This document shows positions 23,101 to 33,838 of a stretch of 64,000 nt of DNA, piece after piece. Numbering within the stretch: position 1 is the stretch's first letter; each line of letters begins with the position of its first letter. Source of the DNA: Gonatopus flavifemur (lineage: Eukaryota; Arthropoda; Insecta; Hymenoptera; Dryinidae); NCBI GenBank assembly GCA_018340375.1, contig JAFFJZ010000054.1, positions 1,116,001 to 1,180,000 of the forward strand, in the 5' to 3' direction. The notes under the pieces are model-generated. The model worked only from the letters and a program-made list of their open reading frames with translations. It did no database searches and was not told where the DNA came from. Made by a program: the position numbers and the translations under genes.

Positions 23101-25368
23101 AATTGTATCCTCTACCTCTGTCATATGATTTAGGTCCCGATATTCCCCCATGAATTCATTATACATTATCCGTAACTCAGGGTACCTGTTCAATCTCTTT
23201 TCTACGCTAAGCAACCGTTTTACAGCAGTCGACTTTGATTCGCCTAATTCAGAAGGAGGTGATTCAAATGGGAGCGCAACCGAAAAACGCCCGTCAAGCG
23301 CTTGTGTGTACGAGGTACTGAAGATTCTCTCACACTCCTGTTCGTCAATCGAGAGTCTTGGTCCTTCAGGGATCTCTTCTAAATTCCAAAATCGTTCGAG
23401 GTGTCGATCTAGATTTATTGTTTCGGTGAAAAAACATTGTGTTCGTAAAGGTGGATTGACTGCAACACTTGAGTGAATAGAACCGGATACGATCCAGCCT
23501 AACCGAGTTTCTTGAAATATTGGCCCATTTCCTGATTGAAATTGACCAGAGCACAATAATTGCCAAAATATAACTGCTCCTAATAATAAATTAATTTTCC
23601 CTGGCACGTGAAAAGATGGATCGGCGAGTTGGACTTGAGCAGGAATCTTGAAATTACTCAAGTCAATCTTCGCAGTTGGCAGCTGATTAGTGAGTTTATC
23701 AAGCACGATGAAAGGCAAATCGATCTCAAAAATAGATGTTCTTGATTCAATAGCAGCATGAACGGTACCTAGAGTATTCGCGTTTGACCCTTCGATACCC
23801 TGAATAGTTATATTCATAGGAGAAGTTCGCAATTGAAGTCGATCATCAAGTTCACGAGTCATTATATTTGACTGCGAACCAGAGTCGAGCAATGCTCTAC
23901 AGGAGTGATTTTTTCCTTGATGATCTCGTATTAAGACTGTTGCAGTCGATAGCAAAACTTGTGAGGTACCAGAAGCCGAATGACACGCAGAAACATTAAT
24001 GTTGGGTGAATTTGAGATTGTATTAGTACCTTGATTCTCGCTGCCATTATTAGAAGGAATCGATGTTTCCGTGGGTTTTTTATTCTGAATTGTTTGCGTG
24101 TCTTTAGCTTGAGATGGCGTTTCAAAATGTAGTAGGGTGTGATGTGACCTTTGACATTTTTTGCATTTGCCAGAGGTACAATTTGAACCATGGAATGGTT
24201 TTAGACAGTTGCGACACAATTTGTGGGCTTCAACTTCATTTACTCGAGACGTTACTGATGAGTTGCGAAATGTATTGCACATAAACAATTTGTGCGCCCC
24301 GTTGCATATGGGACAGTTACTATACGTAGCCAAAACGTGAGCATAGGATGTGCTCGGAGACTGATTCGAAACCATAGTGCCCTCTCGATTATTTACGAAT
24401 TCTCCCTTGCTTTGCATAGGAACGTTATCGATATTCTTGGAACGAGGAATTGACTCCAAGTACGAACATCTGTTCGTCAAAAATGTAATCAGTTCTGCTT
24501 TAGTAGGTAATCCTGCCTTTGTTGCACGCTCCTTTTCCCACTCTCGAATCGTGACTGAATCCAATTTAGGCAATATGATTTGAACCCGCAACGCATCCCA
24601 TTGCTCAACCGGTTGGTCCAATTTTCGCAATACTTCCAAATGCTTTGCTACATCGTTCAAAAGTTGTCGTAAGCTACTATGAGATTCTTTTATGATGGGA
24701 CTTATATTAAGAAGAGCTTGCAAATGAAATTCGGTAATTTTCCGTTTGTTTTCAAATCTGCCTTGGAGCAAATTCCATGCGATCTGATAGTTATCGTTCA
24801 TTACATCTAGAGTTTGAATGAGATCCGATGCCTCTCCTATTAGAGACGACTTTAGGTAATGTAACTTCTGTGCGATCGTCAGTCTGTTGTCATTATCAAT
24901 TAAAGATTTGAACAAATCATTGAAGGACATCCAATTTTGGTAACTCCCATCATATTTCGGCAAATCAATGACTGGGAGTCTTACGGGGATCTGATGAACC
25001 AACTGGCTGTTAGGGTTCAAAGGCGCTTGAACAGGCACCGGCGGTAGTGGTGGTGCATTTAAGACTACGACTTCTGGAGCTTGCTGTACACGAAGAGCCG
25101 AAGCTTGCGCTATTATCCTATGATAATTATCCTCGAAATTTTCGCGTTCTTGATTTTGAGCGTCACTGTCATCCAAATCTTCAATTTGATTCTGGATATT
25201 GTCAAATTCCCTCCACAATTCTGAGACCCCTTCCAACCCACTGGGGAGCTCAACGCACTTATCAACCTCTTGAATACACCTCTGTGAGAATGTCTCGAAT
25301 CTTGTGAGCTTAGTCTTAATTCGACCTCTAATTTTACTTAATGCGGCAATTTCTTCTCTATTCGACAT
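20128..25368 (-). pseudogene. BEL/Pao gag-pol polyprotein, interrupted
   Basis: The first 1307 codons (25368 to 21445) are open. The N-terminus MSNREEIAALSKIRGRIKT leads into a gag region. Zinc-knuckle-like clusters follow near residues 349-415 (CPICNGAH, CRNC, CKKC). Then come a protease motif ALLDSGSQSNIMT near 493, reverse transcriptase with YVDDLL near 903, and RNase H with FSDASERAYGACVY near 1073. A stop at 21445-21447 interrupts the frame before the integrase. After a frameshift or small deletion at about 21133-21163, the integrase core shows its acidic residues in GIDFARPF, SDNGSNF and GGSWESA. Further in-frame stops lie at 20408-20410, 20282-20284 and 20270-20272, with a probable frameshift near 20190. 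The last residues end at 20128. As it stands it cannot make a full polyprotein. Confidence 0.92.
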
Positions 25369-26482
25369 TTTTTTATGGATTCATTTCAAATAAATCACGC
25401 ACGTTAGAGGATTAATGCGTTCAATTGGAACCGTACGAGTAGATAATCAGCGATAAAGAATTGCCTGTCAATTATTAACGGAATAAAATCGCGCTGATCA
25501 CCTCGATAAACCACGCACAATATGTCATATTCAATAACAAAAAAAAACTATCAGAAATTATCAATTCAATCAACAAGAACGACGTTAACTCATCACGTAA
25601 AAATATATATTGAATTGAATTGTAGAGATAATAGAAATAAAAATGTTGATATGAATCGTGCTTGAAAATACAGGGAAGATTTTGAATGTGATTCAAGTAA
25701 TGAGAGGATAAGGAACGAACTCACTCGATCATGATGTGTGGCGGCAGCACAGTTGCATCAAACACACCAATATCCTTTTTGTTTACTAGGCCGCGGTGAA
25801 CCACAACGACTCGATGTTGCAGAGGCTTCCTCCGGCAATGATTGGAAATATCCAGATGATGAAGGATGATGATGATTCGAAGATAAATCACCCAAAAATA
25901 CGATGAAAACAATCGATTTTGGTAATCAATTGTTCCGTTAAATGTTCAACCGCGTCAACTGTCAACGCACGTTATTCGAAAGATCGTCTTCACCAAGATG
26001 GCGGATCGTGCACTTGTGAGAGCGTCTATACGAGACGATGTACTCCGAGCTGATTGACAGCGAAATAAGAGCGTATAGTGTTGTTTTCGTATACAATATG
26101 GAAAGAAATCCGTAGCACGAAAGAATCTGCGTATATGTAAATCGGAAACACGCACTGTTTCTCATTCAATGATTGAGCGCGTATACGTATATATGACATA
26201 TAATACCAGAGACGAAGATGGCGGCACGTAACGACGCGCGTATGTATGAGTGGCTTGCACGCACTGCTCACAATGGCGATGACACCGGTTCACAAATTAT
26301 TCGGCATAATCACGTTGATTAAACTTGCAACCTTTTGAATGCAATAACGATACGTATGTTCGAGGAATTAACCTTGCACGGTTCGAAGTGATGACGAAAA
26401 GATACACCTCTCTCAACCGTCGAGCTGAACGATTATTAGAATGTACTGGAAACGGTAATGGAGACACGTCGATTTCACACTA
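25369..26482 (-). other. BEL/Pao leader between primer site and gag start
   Basis: About 1.1 kb lies between the primer-binding site and the gag ATG at 25366-25368. Short frames on - show no domain and would be upstream frames or noise. The length is unusual but not unique for BEL elements. I see no separate insertion with TSDs inside it. Confidence 0.6.
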
Positions 26483-26500
26483 ATCCCGGACGAGCCCCCA
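26483..26500 (-). promoter_or_regulatory. primer-binding site of tRNA-Pro type
   Basis: On - it reads TGGGGGCTCGTCCGGGAT, one base after the TTATCA end of the 5' LTR. This 18-mer matches the well-known proline-tRNA primer site used by several retroelements. It fixes the strand and the 5' side of the element. Confidence 0.88.
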
Positions 26501-26501
26501 A

Positions 26502-26946
26502 TGATAACGCAGCGCTATCTTGTGGATCGGGTCCGTAATGAATAACGACTATATGCCTTGATCGTAATGTCGATTCTATTATAATAAGACAGATTTTCTC
26601 GATTCTGTCGTGTGAGACGTGACTGTTCCTTGTGCGTTCCCACGCAGTGATGCCAGCATTTGGTCGACCGAGTTGATTTTCCCCCTCCATCAAGCTGTAT
26701 ACAATCAAATTTCTTTTGTCGGAGCTTTGATTGTGTGTGTGACATTTCTATACAGACAGATGTGATGGAGAGGGAAAATCGACTCGGTCGACCAAATGCT
26801 GGCATCACTGTTCCCACGCGCTACTAATCTAGAAAAAACGAACTAGGTGAAGCTATAACGAAAATCCCCGAGCACCCACGAAAGGCCCCGGACTGTCCCG
26901 AAAATCGCCGATCCAGGCGCGGCTCACACGCAGAATGGATGTTTTG
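26502..26946 (-). repeat. 5' LTR of the BEL/Pao element, carrying a 166-bp MITE
   Basis: It shares TGATAACGCAGCGCTATCTT and most of the remaining LTR with 19588-19887. It is interrupted at 26645-26810 by a MITE that the other LTR lacks. Identity with the other LTR stops at GGATGTTTTG (26946). About 30-40 bases of the outer end are therefore missing or replaced. Confidence 0.88.
26645..26810. mobile_element. 166-bp non-autonomous hAT element in the 5' LTR
   Basis: The ends CAGTGATGCCAGCATTTGGT and ACCAAATGCTGGCATCACTG are perfect inverted copies. TTCCCACG is duplicated at 26637-26644 and 26811-26818. The matching point of the 3' LTR (about 19718-19727) has no insertion, so this element arrived after the BEL. 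A second copy of the same length, reversed, is at 53799-53964. Confidence 0.95.
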
Positions 26947-27111
26947 GAAAAACTATGGAATCATCTGAATAATGATCTGAATACAAGACTTCGATAATAA
27001 GCAATTGCTTCAAATCTGACATTCTTCCAATCGGTATTTGATCGATATTTTCTCCATTTTTTTCAATTGTGATTTTTTATTGTAAAATACTTTACGATAT
27101 GTATCACATTT

Positions 27112-27298
27112 CGGTTATATTCAAGGCCATTTCGGTTATATTTGAGCCATTATTGGCAGTACTCTAAGAAGCATGAGACTATTTGGTTATATTCAAGGAT
27201 TTGAGCCAATATTGGCAGTACTCTAAGAAGCATGAGACTATTTGGTTATATTCAAGGATTTGAGCCAATATTGGCAGTACTCTAAGAGAAGCATATGT
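27112..27298. repeat. tandem repeat, ~59-bp unit, about three copies
   Basis: The unit runs from GGTTATATTCAAGGATTTGA through GCAGTACTCTAAGAAGCATG to GACTATTT. Copies start near 27183 and 27242, with a diverged copy before them from about 27112. No coding potential. Confidence 0.85.
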
Positions 27299-28615
27299 TC
27301 AGTTGTGAGTTGACACTCAATTTTGGAATGGTTTTCAATTTTTGTATTATTCAGAAACAATAAAAATTGCATGAGAAAAATATTTCTATCATATGGGTCA
27401 TTATACTTTTGAGGTCCCCTCAAATTTGATACTTCCCCTGAACTTGCATATTGAATGAAACAATGAATCAATGTTTTTGATGGAAAATGACTTGGATAAT
27501 CAAAAAAAGTACAAATTGAATAATGCGAGACAATTTTTGTATTACTGAAAAAAATTTTTCTTACTTCCCAAATCCAAGATCAAAGTTAACATACTGTTCT
27601 AAAACATCATGTCACACGCGTATTTTCATAGTGAAACCTTGGATCTATTCATGATTCTTCCAACAACCAAGATCTTGCAGACCGGAATTGAGTACAAAAT
27701 TAATAGTTCTTTCCAATACTATTGACAAAATTGATGAAATATTTTCCGATACATTTTTTAAGCTTAACGGAACTTTGTCCACATATGCTGAGTCCTTTCC
27801 GTTACGACGTTCTTGAATCAGTGCCATTTTTCTATGAAACGTTGAATACCCAAGAGCTACATACGAATAAACATCCCAGTGCCTATTAACTCAGATTTGA
27901 AGCGCATGATAGCGCTGTGGTCAATAATTGCGTCAGTCAGTGGCATTTTGTACGGTTGGATGCGAGCGTGTGTTTATCAATCACCACTCCGTTATGGGGT
28001 TTTTCTCGGTAAGTATTTGATATATTGGGTTGGTCATTTCTTGTATGGTACATTAATTGGTTCTAATGCAATTAACGTAGCAATAATGTGAGAATATTGC
28101 ATGAATTCGACGTGAGAATTGTTATTGTGAGAAATGTTCTCTGCATGAATCACCATTCCGTTACGGTACCCAGATTACGCAAGAAATTCTCCAAGAGTTT
28201 CTGAAGGACTCGGCATTTGTAAAAAGCATTCTTCAAGAATTCTGAAGTAATCGACGAGTGTTCTTTCAAATTACGCCAAGAAATCATTAATGTCTTAATA
28301 ATAGAACTCTCGCGGAACTCATGTGTTTATTATCTATCAAAATCATTCATAAACATGAGGTATATGTGGATAATTATTGAATGATTGATTCATCTCTTTT
28401 TCTAGGTTCATCAAGTTTTTATTTATCCAACTATCCAACTTATCATTCAATTAATGGAACATATTGAAATTCAAACACAGATAGTGAAAATATCACCTAC
28501 AAAATCGGTCATACTAATCATTGAAATTGTTTGCCAGTATGAATGAATGCCACAATGTTTGGCTTATACACGGGTGGGAAACAGAATTTATATAATTCGT
28601 TTTTTTTTCTCTTAA
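27299..28615. other. gene-free stretch
   Basis: AT-rich. The 70-codon frame at 27879-28091 contains hydrophobic stretches but matches no family I know and lacks supporting context. Short AAGAATTCTxxAAGAG hairpin-like words near 28180-28250 resemble decayed copies of the ~75-bp hairpin. Nothing else recognised. Confidence 0.35.
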
Positions 28616-28830
28616 GGGCATTCATCAGCGGCAAAGTTACTAGATCTCTCCCCCCAGTTTTCTCAACGATTAATGAATATAATCGATTTTAATGAGCAGG
28701 TGCATCTTCTTAGGATATCAAAGAAAGTGCAGCTACTCTTTATTTTTCATTTTATTTGTTCGTTTCTGAGAAAACTGGGGGGGGGGCGATTTTGGAATCT
28801 AGTAACTTTTTGGGAAGGTAGTGAATGCCG
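28616..28830. mobile_element. 215-bp MITE with TTAA target sites (piggyBac-type)
   Basis: The ends GGGCATTCATCAGCGG and, inverted, CGGCATTCACTACC lie inside TTAA at 28612-28615 and 28831-28834. Inner arms match through GTTACTAGATC and CAGTTTTCTCA. TTAA sites are typical of piggyBac elements. It contains a G10 run. Confidence 0.8.
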
Positions 28831-29456
28831 TTAATATCACTAATTACCTATTCTTTTATATTGTAGACTTCAACTAATTATCGTCACTTGATCATTTCTA
28901 CTAAACGCTCCTCTCAATCATGGAAGCCTGCGAGAATTCAACATGTACATTGAATTCGTAGGAAGCTCTCCTCTAGCAGGGACAGAGCTTCGTGAGAGGT
29001 CCTCCAAGTCATCTAAAAGTGTTATTTTAATACTCTCACAGAACATCCAAGGAATTTATTACAGAGCTGTAAATGGATTCTTGGAGGATTCAAAGAACTC
29101 TTTGGAAATTCAACTAAGGAGAGTGACTATGCCTTAGAACCGAAGAAAAATATTTACATCGATCAATGAAATAATCGATGCGTGTGTTGCTGATACAGCA
29201 AATTTGAACACACGAGCAGATCCATGTCTCTAATAACCACAAGTCCTTACTCAGAGTATACGGTTAGATGGAAAGAGATGAACTTTTTCCAAATATCTCG
29301 AAATGTGTCAAATAATTATTCGCTCTCATGACGAGTAAGCGGTACGATACGTACAAGACAAACTCATCGTTGAAGAGAGAATACGGACTCGTTTCAAGAT
29401 TCAAACATTAAAGTTTCACATGAACTGAAAATGAATCAAATCTTGGAGAAGAAATC

Positions 29457-29528
29457 GCCATGGTCAGGAGTCGAACCTGGAACTACCCATAGGTACTGGG
29501 GTGCGTTAGCCAATTACGCCACCATGAC
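29457..29528 (-). tRNA. tRNA-like sequence, glycine-type anticodon ACC, probably a pseudogene or SINE head
   Basis: On - it folds as acceptor GTCATGG/CCATGGC, D arm GCGTAATTGGCTAACGC, anticodon arm CCCCAGTACCTATGGGT, and a T arm with GGTTCGACTCC. The anticodon loop GTACCTA has U33 and anticodon ACC. One T-stem pair and one anticodon-stem pair are mismatched. ACC is rarely or never used by eukaryotic glycine tRNAs. The identical copy at 30474-30545 shares its flanks, so it was duplicated with the palindrome arm. Confidence 0.45.
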
Positions 29529-29766
29529 CCCTGACGACCCCCTTCTCAAGATTTCCTTCAAATAATTACAGAGGATTGAAATTCGAAAATCACCATACCC
29601 ACTCATCTGTTCTACACACATCTACTCATCAATGAGTTACCAGACTTGTTTGAATCCTACAATTCGGCAGAGGATAAACTATAGAATACACCATGTGTAA
29701 TCGCTTCGGTCGATAATTCAACTAAGAAGAGTGACAATGCCTTAGAACCGAAGAATAGTATATTGT

Positions 29767-29905
29767 TCATCAAGGGGGGAAAGTGGGAAATTTCCGACGA
29801 GTGTGAAGTTTGTCTTCCCGAGCCGAAGGCGAGGGAGCCAATTACACGAGTGGAAATTTTCCACTTCTCCCCGAGGTGAGCATACTATTTTTTCCCACAA
29901 CTGCA
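29767..29905. repeat. dispersed repeat related to 13057-13190
   Basis: It shares ordered blocks with 13057-13190, including CCGACGAGTGTGAA, TTTCCACTTCTCC, CGAGGTGAGCATACTATTTT and GCAAGG. It lies in the loop of the tRNA-like palindrome. Confidence 0.5.
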
Positions 29906-29985
29906 AGGAAAGTGAAAATCATCTGTTTAATTGCATATAAAATATTCATATGCATATTTCAGAACGAAAAGATAGTTTGTATATT

Positions 29986-30092
29986 CCTCCCGCTGCAAGC
30001 GGGCAGAAAGTACTTTCCTCCCGTTGCGAGCGGGCAGAAAGTACTTTCCTCCCGCTGCGAGTGGACGGAAAATATTTTCCTCCCGCTGTGAC
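29986..30092. repeat. 31-bp minisatellite, about 3.5 copies
   Basis: CCTCCCGCTGCGAGCGGGCA followed by GAAAGTACTTT repeats, with starts at 29986, 30017, 30048 and 30079, exactly 31 bases apart. Each unit contains a CCCGCTGC/GCxGCGGG-type small hairpin. Confidence 0.88.
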
Positions 30093-30473
30093 ACATTCGC
30101 TTGGAATTCAGCACTTTCTCCCCTAAAAAGAGGTCAGAAAACATCAACTTTCCGTGCAGGTGTGGGAAAAACATATTCACATCGACCAATGAAATAATCG
30201 ATGCGTGTGTCGCTGATACATCAAATTTAAACACACGAGCGGATCCATGTCTCTAATAACCACAACTCTTCATTCAGAGTATGTGGTTACATGGAAAGAG
30301 GTGAACTTTTCCAAATGTGGTGTATTCTATAGTTTACCCTCTTCTGAATTGTAGGATTCAAAAAAGTTTGGTAACTTCATTGATTAGTAGATGTCACTCG
30401 TAGGTACGGTGATTTTCGAATTTCAATCCTCTGTGATTATTTGAAGGAAATCTTGAGAAGAGGGTCGTCAGGG

Positions 30474-30545
30474 GTCATGGTGGCGTAATTGGCTAACGCA
30501 CCCCAGTACCTATGGGTAGTTCCAGGTTCGACTCCTGACCATGGC
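30474..30545 (+). tRNA. second tRNA-like copy, identical to 29457-29528, opposite strand
   Basis: The 72-base sequence and more than 10 bases on each side are identical to the left-arm copy. A-box-like TGGCGTAATTGG and B-box GGTTCGACTCC are intact, so polymerase III transcription is plausible. The same reservations apply as for the left copy. Confidence 0.45.
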
Positions 30546-31089
30546 GATTTCTTCTCCAAGATTTGATTCATTTTCAGTTCATGTGAAACTTTAATGTTTG
30601 AATCTTGAAACGAGTTCGTATTCTCTCTTCAACGATGAGTTTGTCTTGTACGTATCGTACCGCTCACTCGTCATGAGAGCGAATAATTATTTGACACATT
30701 TCGAGATATTTGGAAAAAGTTCATCTCTTTCCATCTAACCAAATACTCTGAGTAAGGACTTGTGGTTATTAGAGACATGGATCCGCTCGTGTGTTCAAAT
30801 TTGCTGTATCAGCAACACACGCATCGATTATTTCATTGATCGATGTAAATATTTTTCTTCGGTTCTAAGGCATTGTCACTCTTCTTAGTTGAATTATCGA
30901 CCGAAGCGATTACACATGGTGTATTCTTTGGAAATTCGTCAAGAGTTCGAAAAAATAATTCTCTCAGAATTAAGTTCCAGAACTCTTTTGAAACGGCTCA
31001 CGAACTATTGTTTTGTCTGGGTAAACCACAAAAGCTGCCGAAAACCATGAGGCGATTGCTGATTTATAGTACATGTGAGCTTGTGTCTG

Positions 31090-31250
31090 CGGGTTTTTGG
31101 GGCCGCTAATTACGAATCTGAGTTCAGATTTTCAAAATTCAATATGACTGACCGAAATCTCAGAATTCAACAAATTACTAATTATGAATCTGGAATCAGA
31201 TTCTGCGAATTTAATGTGGGGGGCTTGAATTCAAAAATTCATTGAATTTC
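31090..31250. repeat. ~100-bp dispersed repeat, GGxxGCTxATTACGAATCTG type
   Basis: It contains GGGGCCGCTAATTACGAATC, CAGATTTTCAAAATTCAATA and a second weaker copy of the same module. Similar modules are at 31430-31600 and 45845-46115. Confidence 0.55.
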
Positions 31251-31267
31251 CTCCCAATTCTGTTAAA

Positions 31268-31425
31268 AGTCAGTCAAAATAATCCGTTGGGGGGGGGGGG
31301 GGGGATTTGATGAGTTTGAGGATCAAATGCATGGCAGTGATTGGTTTGTCTTTTCAAAAGTGGTTTTCTATTTATGGGTCCTCAAACTCATCAAAATAAC
31401 CCTCCAACGGATTACTTCGGCTCAC
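31268..31425. mobile_element. palindromic MITE with a poly-G run
   Basis: TAATCCGTTGG plus a run of about 16 G, then GATTTGATGAGTTTGAGGATC, is inverted at the right as GGTCCTCAAACTCATCAAAA and CCTCCAACGGATTA. CAGT lies near both termini. No clear TSD. The G run is prone to length error. Confidence 0.65.
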
Positions 31426-31429
31426 TGTG

Positions 31430-31600
31430 GTTGAGGGTTACTTGGGTTGCTGATTACGCATCTAGTGTCAGATTTTATGAAATTCAATATGGCAGACTTC
31501 AATTAAAAAATTGAACAAATTCTCTCGAAACTTTGCAGTCCAGCGTTTTTGGGAGCGTTGATCACAAAACTGGGGTCAGATTAGTTGTCAGTTGGAACGT
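31430..31600. repeat. ~100-bp dispersed repeat modules
   Basis: Modules with TTGCTGATTACGCATCTAG, CAGATTTTATGAAATTCAAT and ATGGCAGAC, then GGGAGCGTTGATCACAAAAC, are spaced about 100 bases apart. They belong to the same family as 31090-31250 and 45845-46115. Confidence 0.55.
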
Positions 31601-33838
31601 AATGAAGGGGGCTAGAATGGGACGAACGGAATTTTTTCTTGCAATACATAAGTTCTTATTTCATTTCTTCATGTTCAACTACAATGGACAATCACTTATT
31701 CATTGGTATATCCTTTCTTTTCATTTCAGTGCAACAAATTCTTGAAAGATGGGGCTTTCAGCAGCAGAGAGACAACGTCGGTACAGGTTGGAGATGGAAG
31801 CCAACAAAGAGAAATATGCAGGATGGACCTCAAGTTCTGCTCCATTCCTAAAATTAGGAGGAAGAATGTTTTCCTTTAAATGAAAATAATTGCAACTTTC
31901 CTCAATTAAATCCAAAAAACAATATCCTATATCAACAGTAATAAATTTTTCACGAGTTTATAAAGGATTATATAAAAATTATATAAGGATACTGCCTTTC
32001 TCATGGTTTTCCTATATTTTGGGCACCATCCTGGAACCGGCATATTGAATCCTGGAGAATCGCTAATTGGGTTTGGAAGAATGGACATCCATGACTTTAT
32101 ATGCAGTCAATTGGATATTACATTGAAACTTCTTCGTACCGCAGAGATAGATTGAAAAAAAACACCCAAAATAATGATTTTTCGGAGGAAAATGTCTATA
32201 ACTTTTCTGGATCGAGTTCTACGTTGAATCACTCAACGGCATTCGACAGAAGAGGCCTTGGGCTCTCAGAAATGCTACAGTGAAAATTTTTCCCATGATT
32301 TTTTTTCATAAAAAATTATGAAGTCGGAACTCAAGTGAGAATCCGTGATATTCGCAAGGAGAGGGGTTGAAAAAAAACTTCTGTTGGCAAAACTGTACTG
32401 CTGAGAGTCTCATACACATATATTTGAGTGTATCTGAACAAATACCACATGAAATGTGAAAAAAATCGAGTTTGATTTTTTTCACACGTTTGGACCTTAG
32501 AAGTATAATGACCCATATACTTTACTATCATTCACAGAAAACAATATAAATTAGATTCAAATAGATCTAGTGCATTGAATCCAAAAATCATCGTTGGATC
32601 TTGAAAAAAATGGAATGACTGAAATTTGTTTGGATCTTCTTCAATGTAGATAAATTAACGGAGATGTAATTCATTGTTTTTTTTCAAATACCTAGCATTT
32701 GAAGAAACTACTTGACAATGGAAGAAATTGAACATCTAGTCAATTTTCCGTACGTTTGTTAATTTGAGTGTAGTTTTTATCATACAGATCCACTTGAATC
32801 TCAGTTCATGTATTCAGATTTCATTGGATTTCTTTAATCTTATCTTTTGGACCTATTTACATTCCGTTCGGTGTAATTAGATCATTTTAGATCCAATGCA
32901 TGTATTCATGTCTTCCTGTGGCAAATAGTTTATTGATCTTAGTTTCAGATTCATTCCTATAGAACACCCATTATATAAGAATAATCCTGTACGTCTGAAT
33001 TATTATATAAATTGCGGTGAAAAAAATTAATTCTTGTTTAACTTTATGAGAATTCCTTAACAGTGGTCAAGAAGGACTATTTCGGGCTGGAAATGGAATT
33101 CCTCCAGATATTCATCTTTCACTGACATAACAGCACTTCTTTTGGAATATCTTATGACGTCAATTGGAACATTTCAGGAACTGGGGTTTGGGTTCGTATC
33201 GAGTAGTGTATAATTTCTTTTGGGAGTTACTGTATACTTCATTGGTTCTATGTGAATTCATTTAATTGTCGTCATAATGCATTCTCTTGCGGGAATTCTT
33301 TAAGACATCTCCGAGAACTGTGGCGCTGTGTGGGATGTGATACATTTGTTGCGCTGTGATATGTCCCTCTTATACTTGTAACCTATTTACGGCGATCGAG
33401 ACTGAATACTCCGATGAATCAGCGGGGGCAGTTTTCATTATGTGTTGATTGTTATATTCCTGGTTTTATTCAGGTCTGGGTGCTCCAAGGGGGGTGGGGA
33501 TTTGTGAAACTGAGCTACCTGTCATATGGGTGGGCCTGTTGGCGCCACCCATTCACATTATATTGTATCAGTAAGCCATCGATGAATTAATTACTCTTAA
33601 AAGGGGATATTAGCGGCCCCTGACGATGCAACCCGAGCCAAATCTTTTCTGAAAAATTATTTGAACAGGAAGCAATACAAGGAGAATGTCGCTCTGTAAA
33701 GACCATCTTTATTGATTGAAGGAGGTTTGTACAGAGCGATATTTCGATTCCATTCTTCTGTTTTCAATTAATTTTTGAAAATAGTTTTGGTTGTGTTCTT
33801 TTCTACCCAAAGGGTCATGTTGCATCTTCAGGGGGCGA
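31601..33838. other. 2.2-kb AT-rich stretch with no recognised feature
   Basis: Short frames only, without recognisable domains. Locally GC-richer text at 33480-33560 contains GGGTGGGCCTGTTGGCGCCA but shows no repeat partner or terminal structure. Confidence 0.4.

Larger units (their letters stand above)
19588..26946 (-). mobile_element. BEL/Pao LTR retrotransposon, near full length, degraded
   Basis: The order on - is 5' LTR, tRNA-Pro-type primer site, ~1.1-kb leader, gag, protease, reverse transcriptase, RNase H, integrase, polypurine stretch, 3' LTR. This gag-to-integrase order in one frame is that of BEL/Pao elements. The two LTRs differ at only a few places over their shared length apart from a later MITE insertion, so integration is fairly recent. 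The coding region nonetheless carries stops and frameshifts. The outer edge of the 5' LTR appears truncated, so no target duplication can be read. Confidence 0.93.
29107..30891. repeat. large palindrome, ~580-bp arms, with a tRNA-like sequence in each arm
   Basis: The left arm (29107-29695) and right arm (about 30320-30891) are highly similar inverted copies, for example AAGTTTCACATGAACTGAAA with TTTCAGTTCATGTGAAACTT. The loop (about 29696-30319) contains further partial copies of the arm ends: CTAAGAAGAGTGACAATGCC near 29720, and the block with AATAATCGATGCGTGTGT near 30190. It also holds a 31-bp minisatellite and a dispersed repeat. The structure is therefore more than a simple foldback; it looks like an inverted duplication followed by rearrangement. 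Confidence 0.85.

Noticed and set aside
25955..26271. Overlapping short frames in the BEL leader as an extra retroviral-type gene
   Set aside because: No domain, no membrane-protein pattern, and the position upstream of gag is untranslated leader in this family.
27879..28091. 70-codon frame with hydrophobic segments
   Set aside because: No family resemblance, no neighbouring gene or repeat support, and of a length expected by chance in this window.
29457..30545. Functional glycine tRNA gene pair
   Set aside because: Anticodon ACC is not expected for a eukaryotic glycine tRNA and the T and anticodon stems have mismatches; listed only as tRNA-like.
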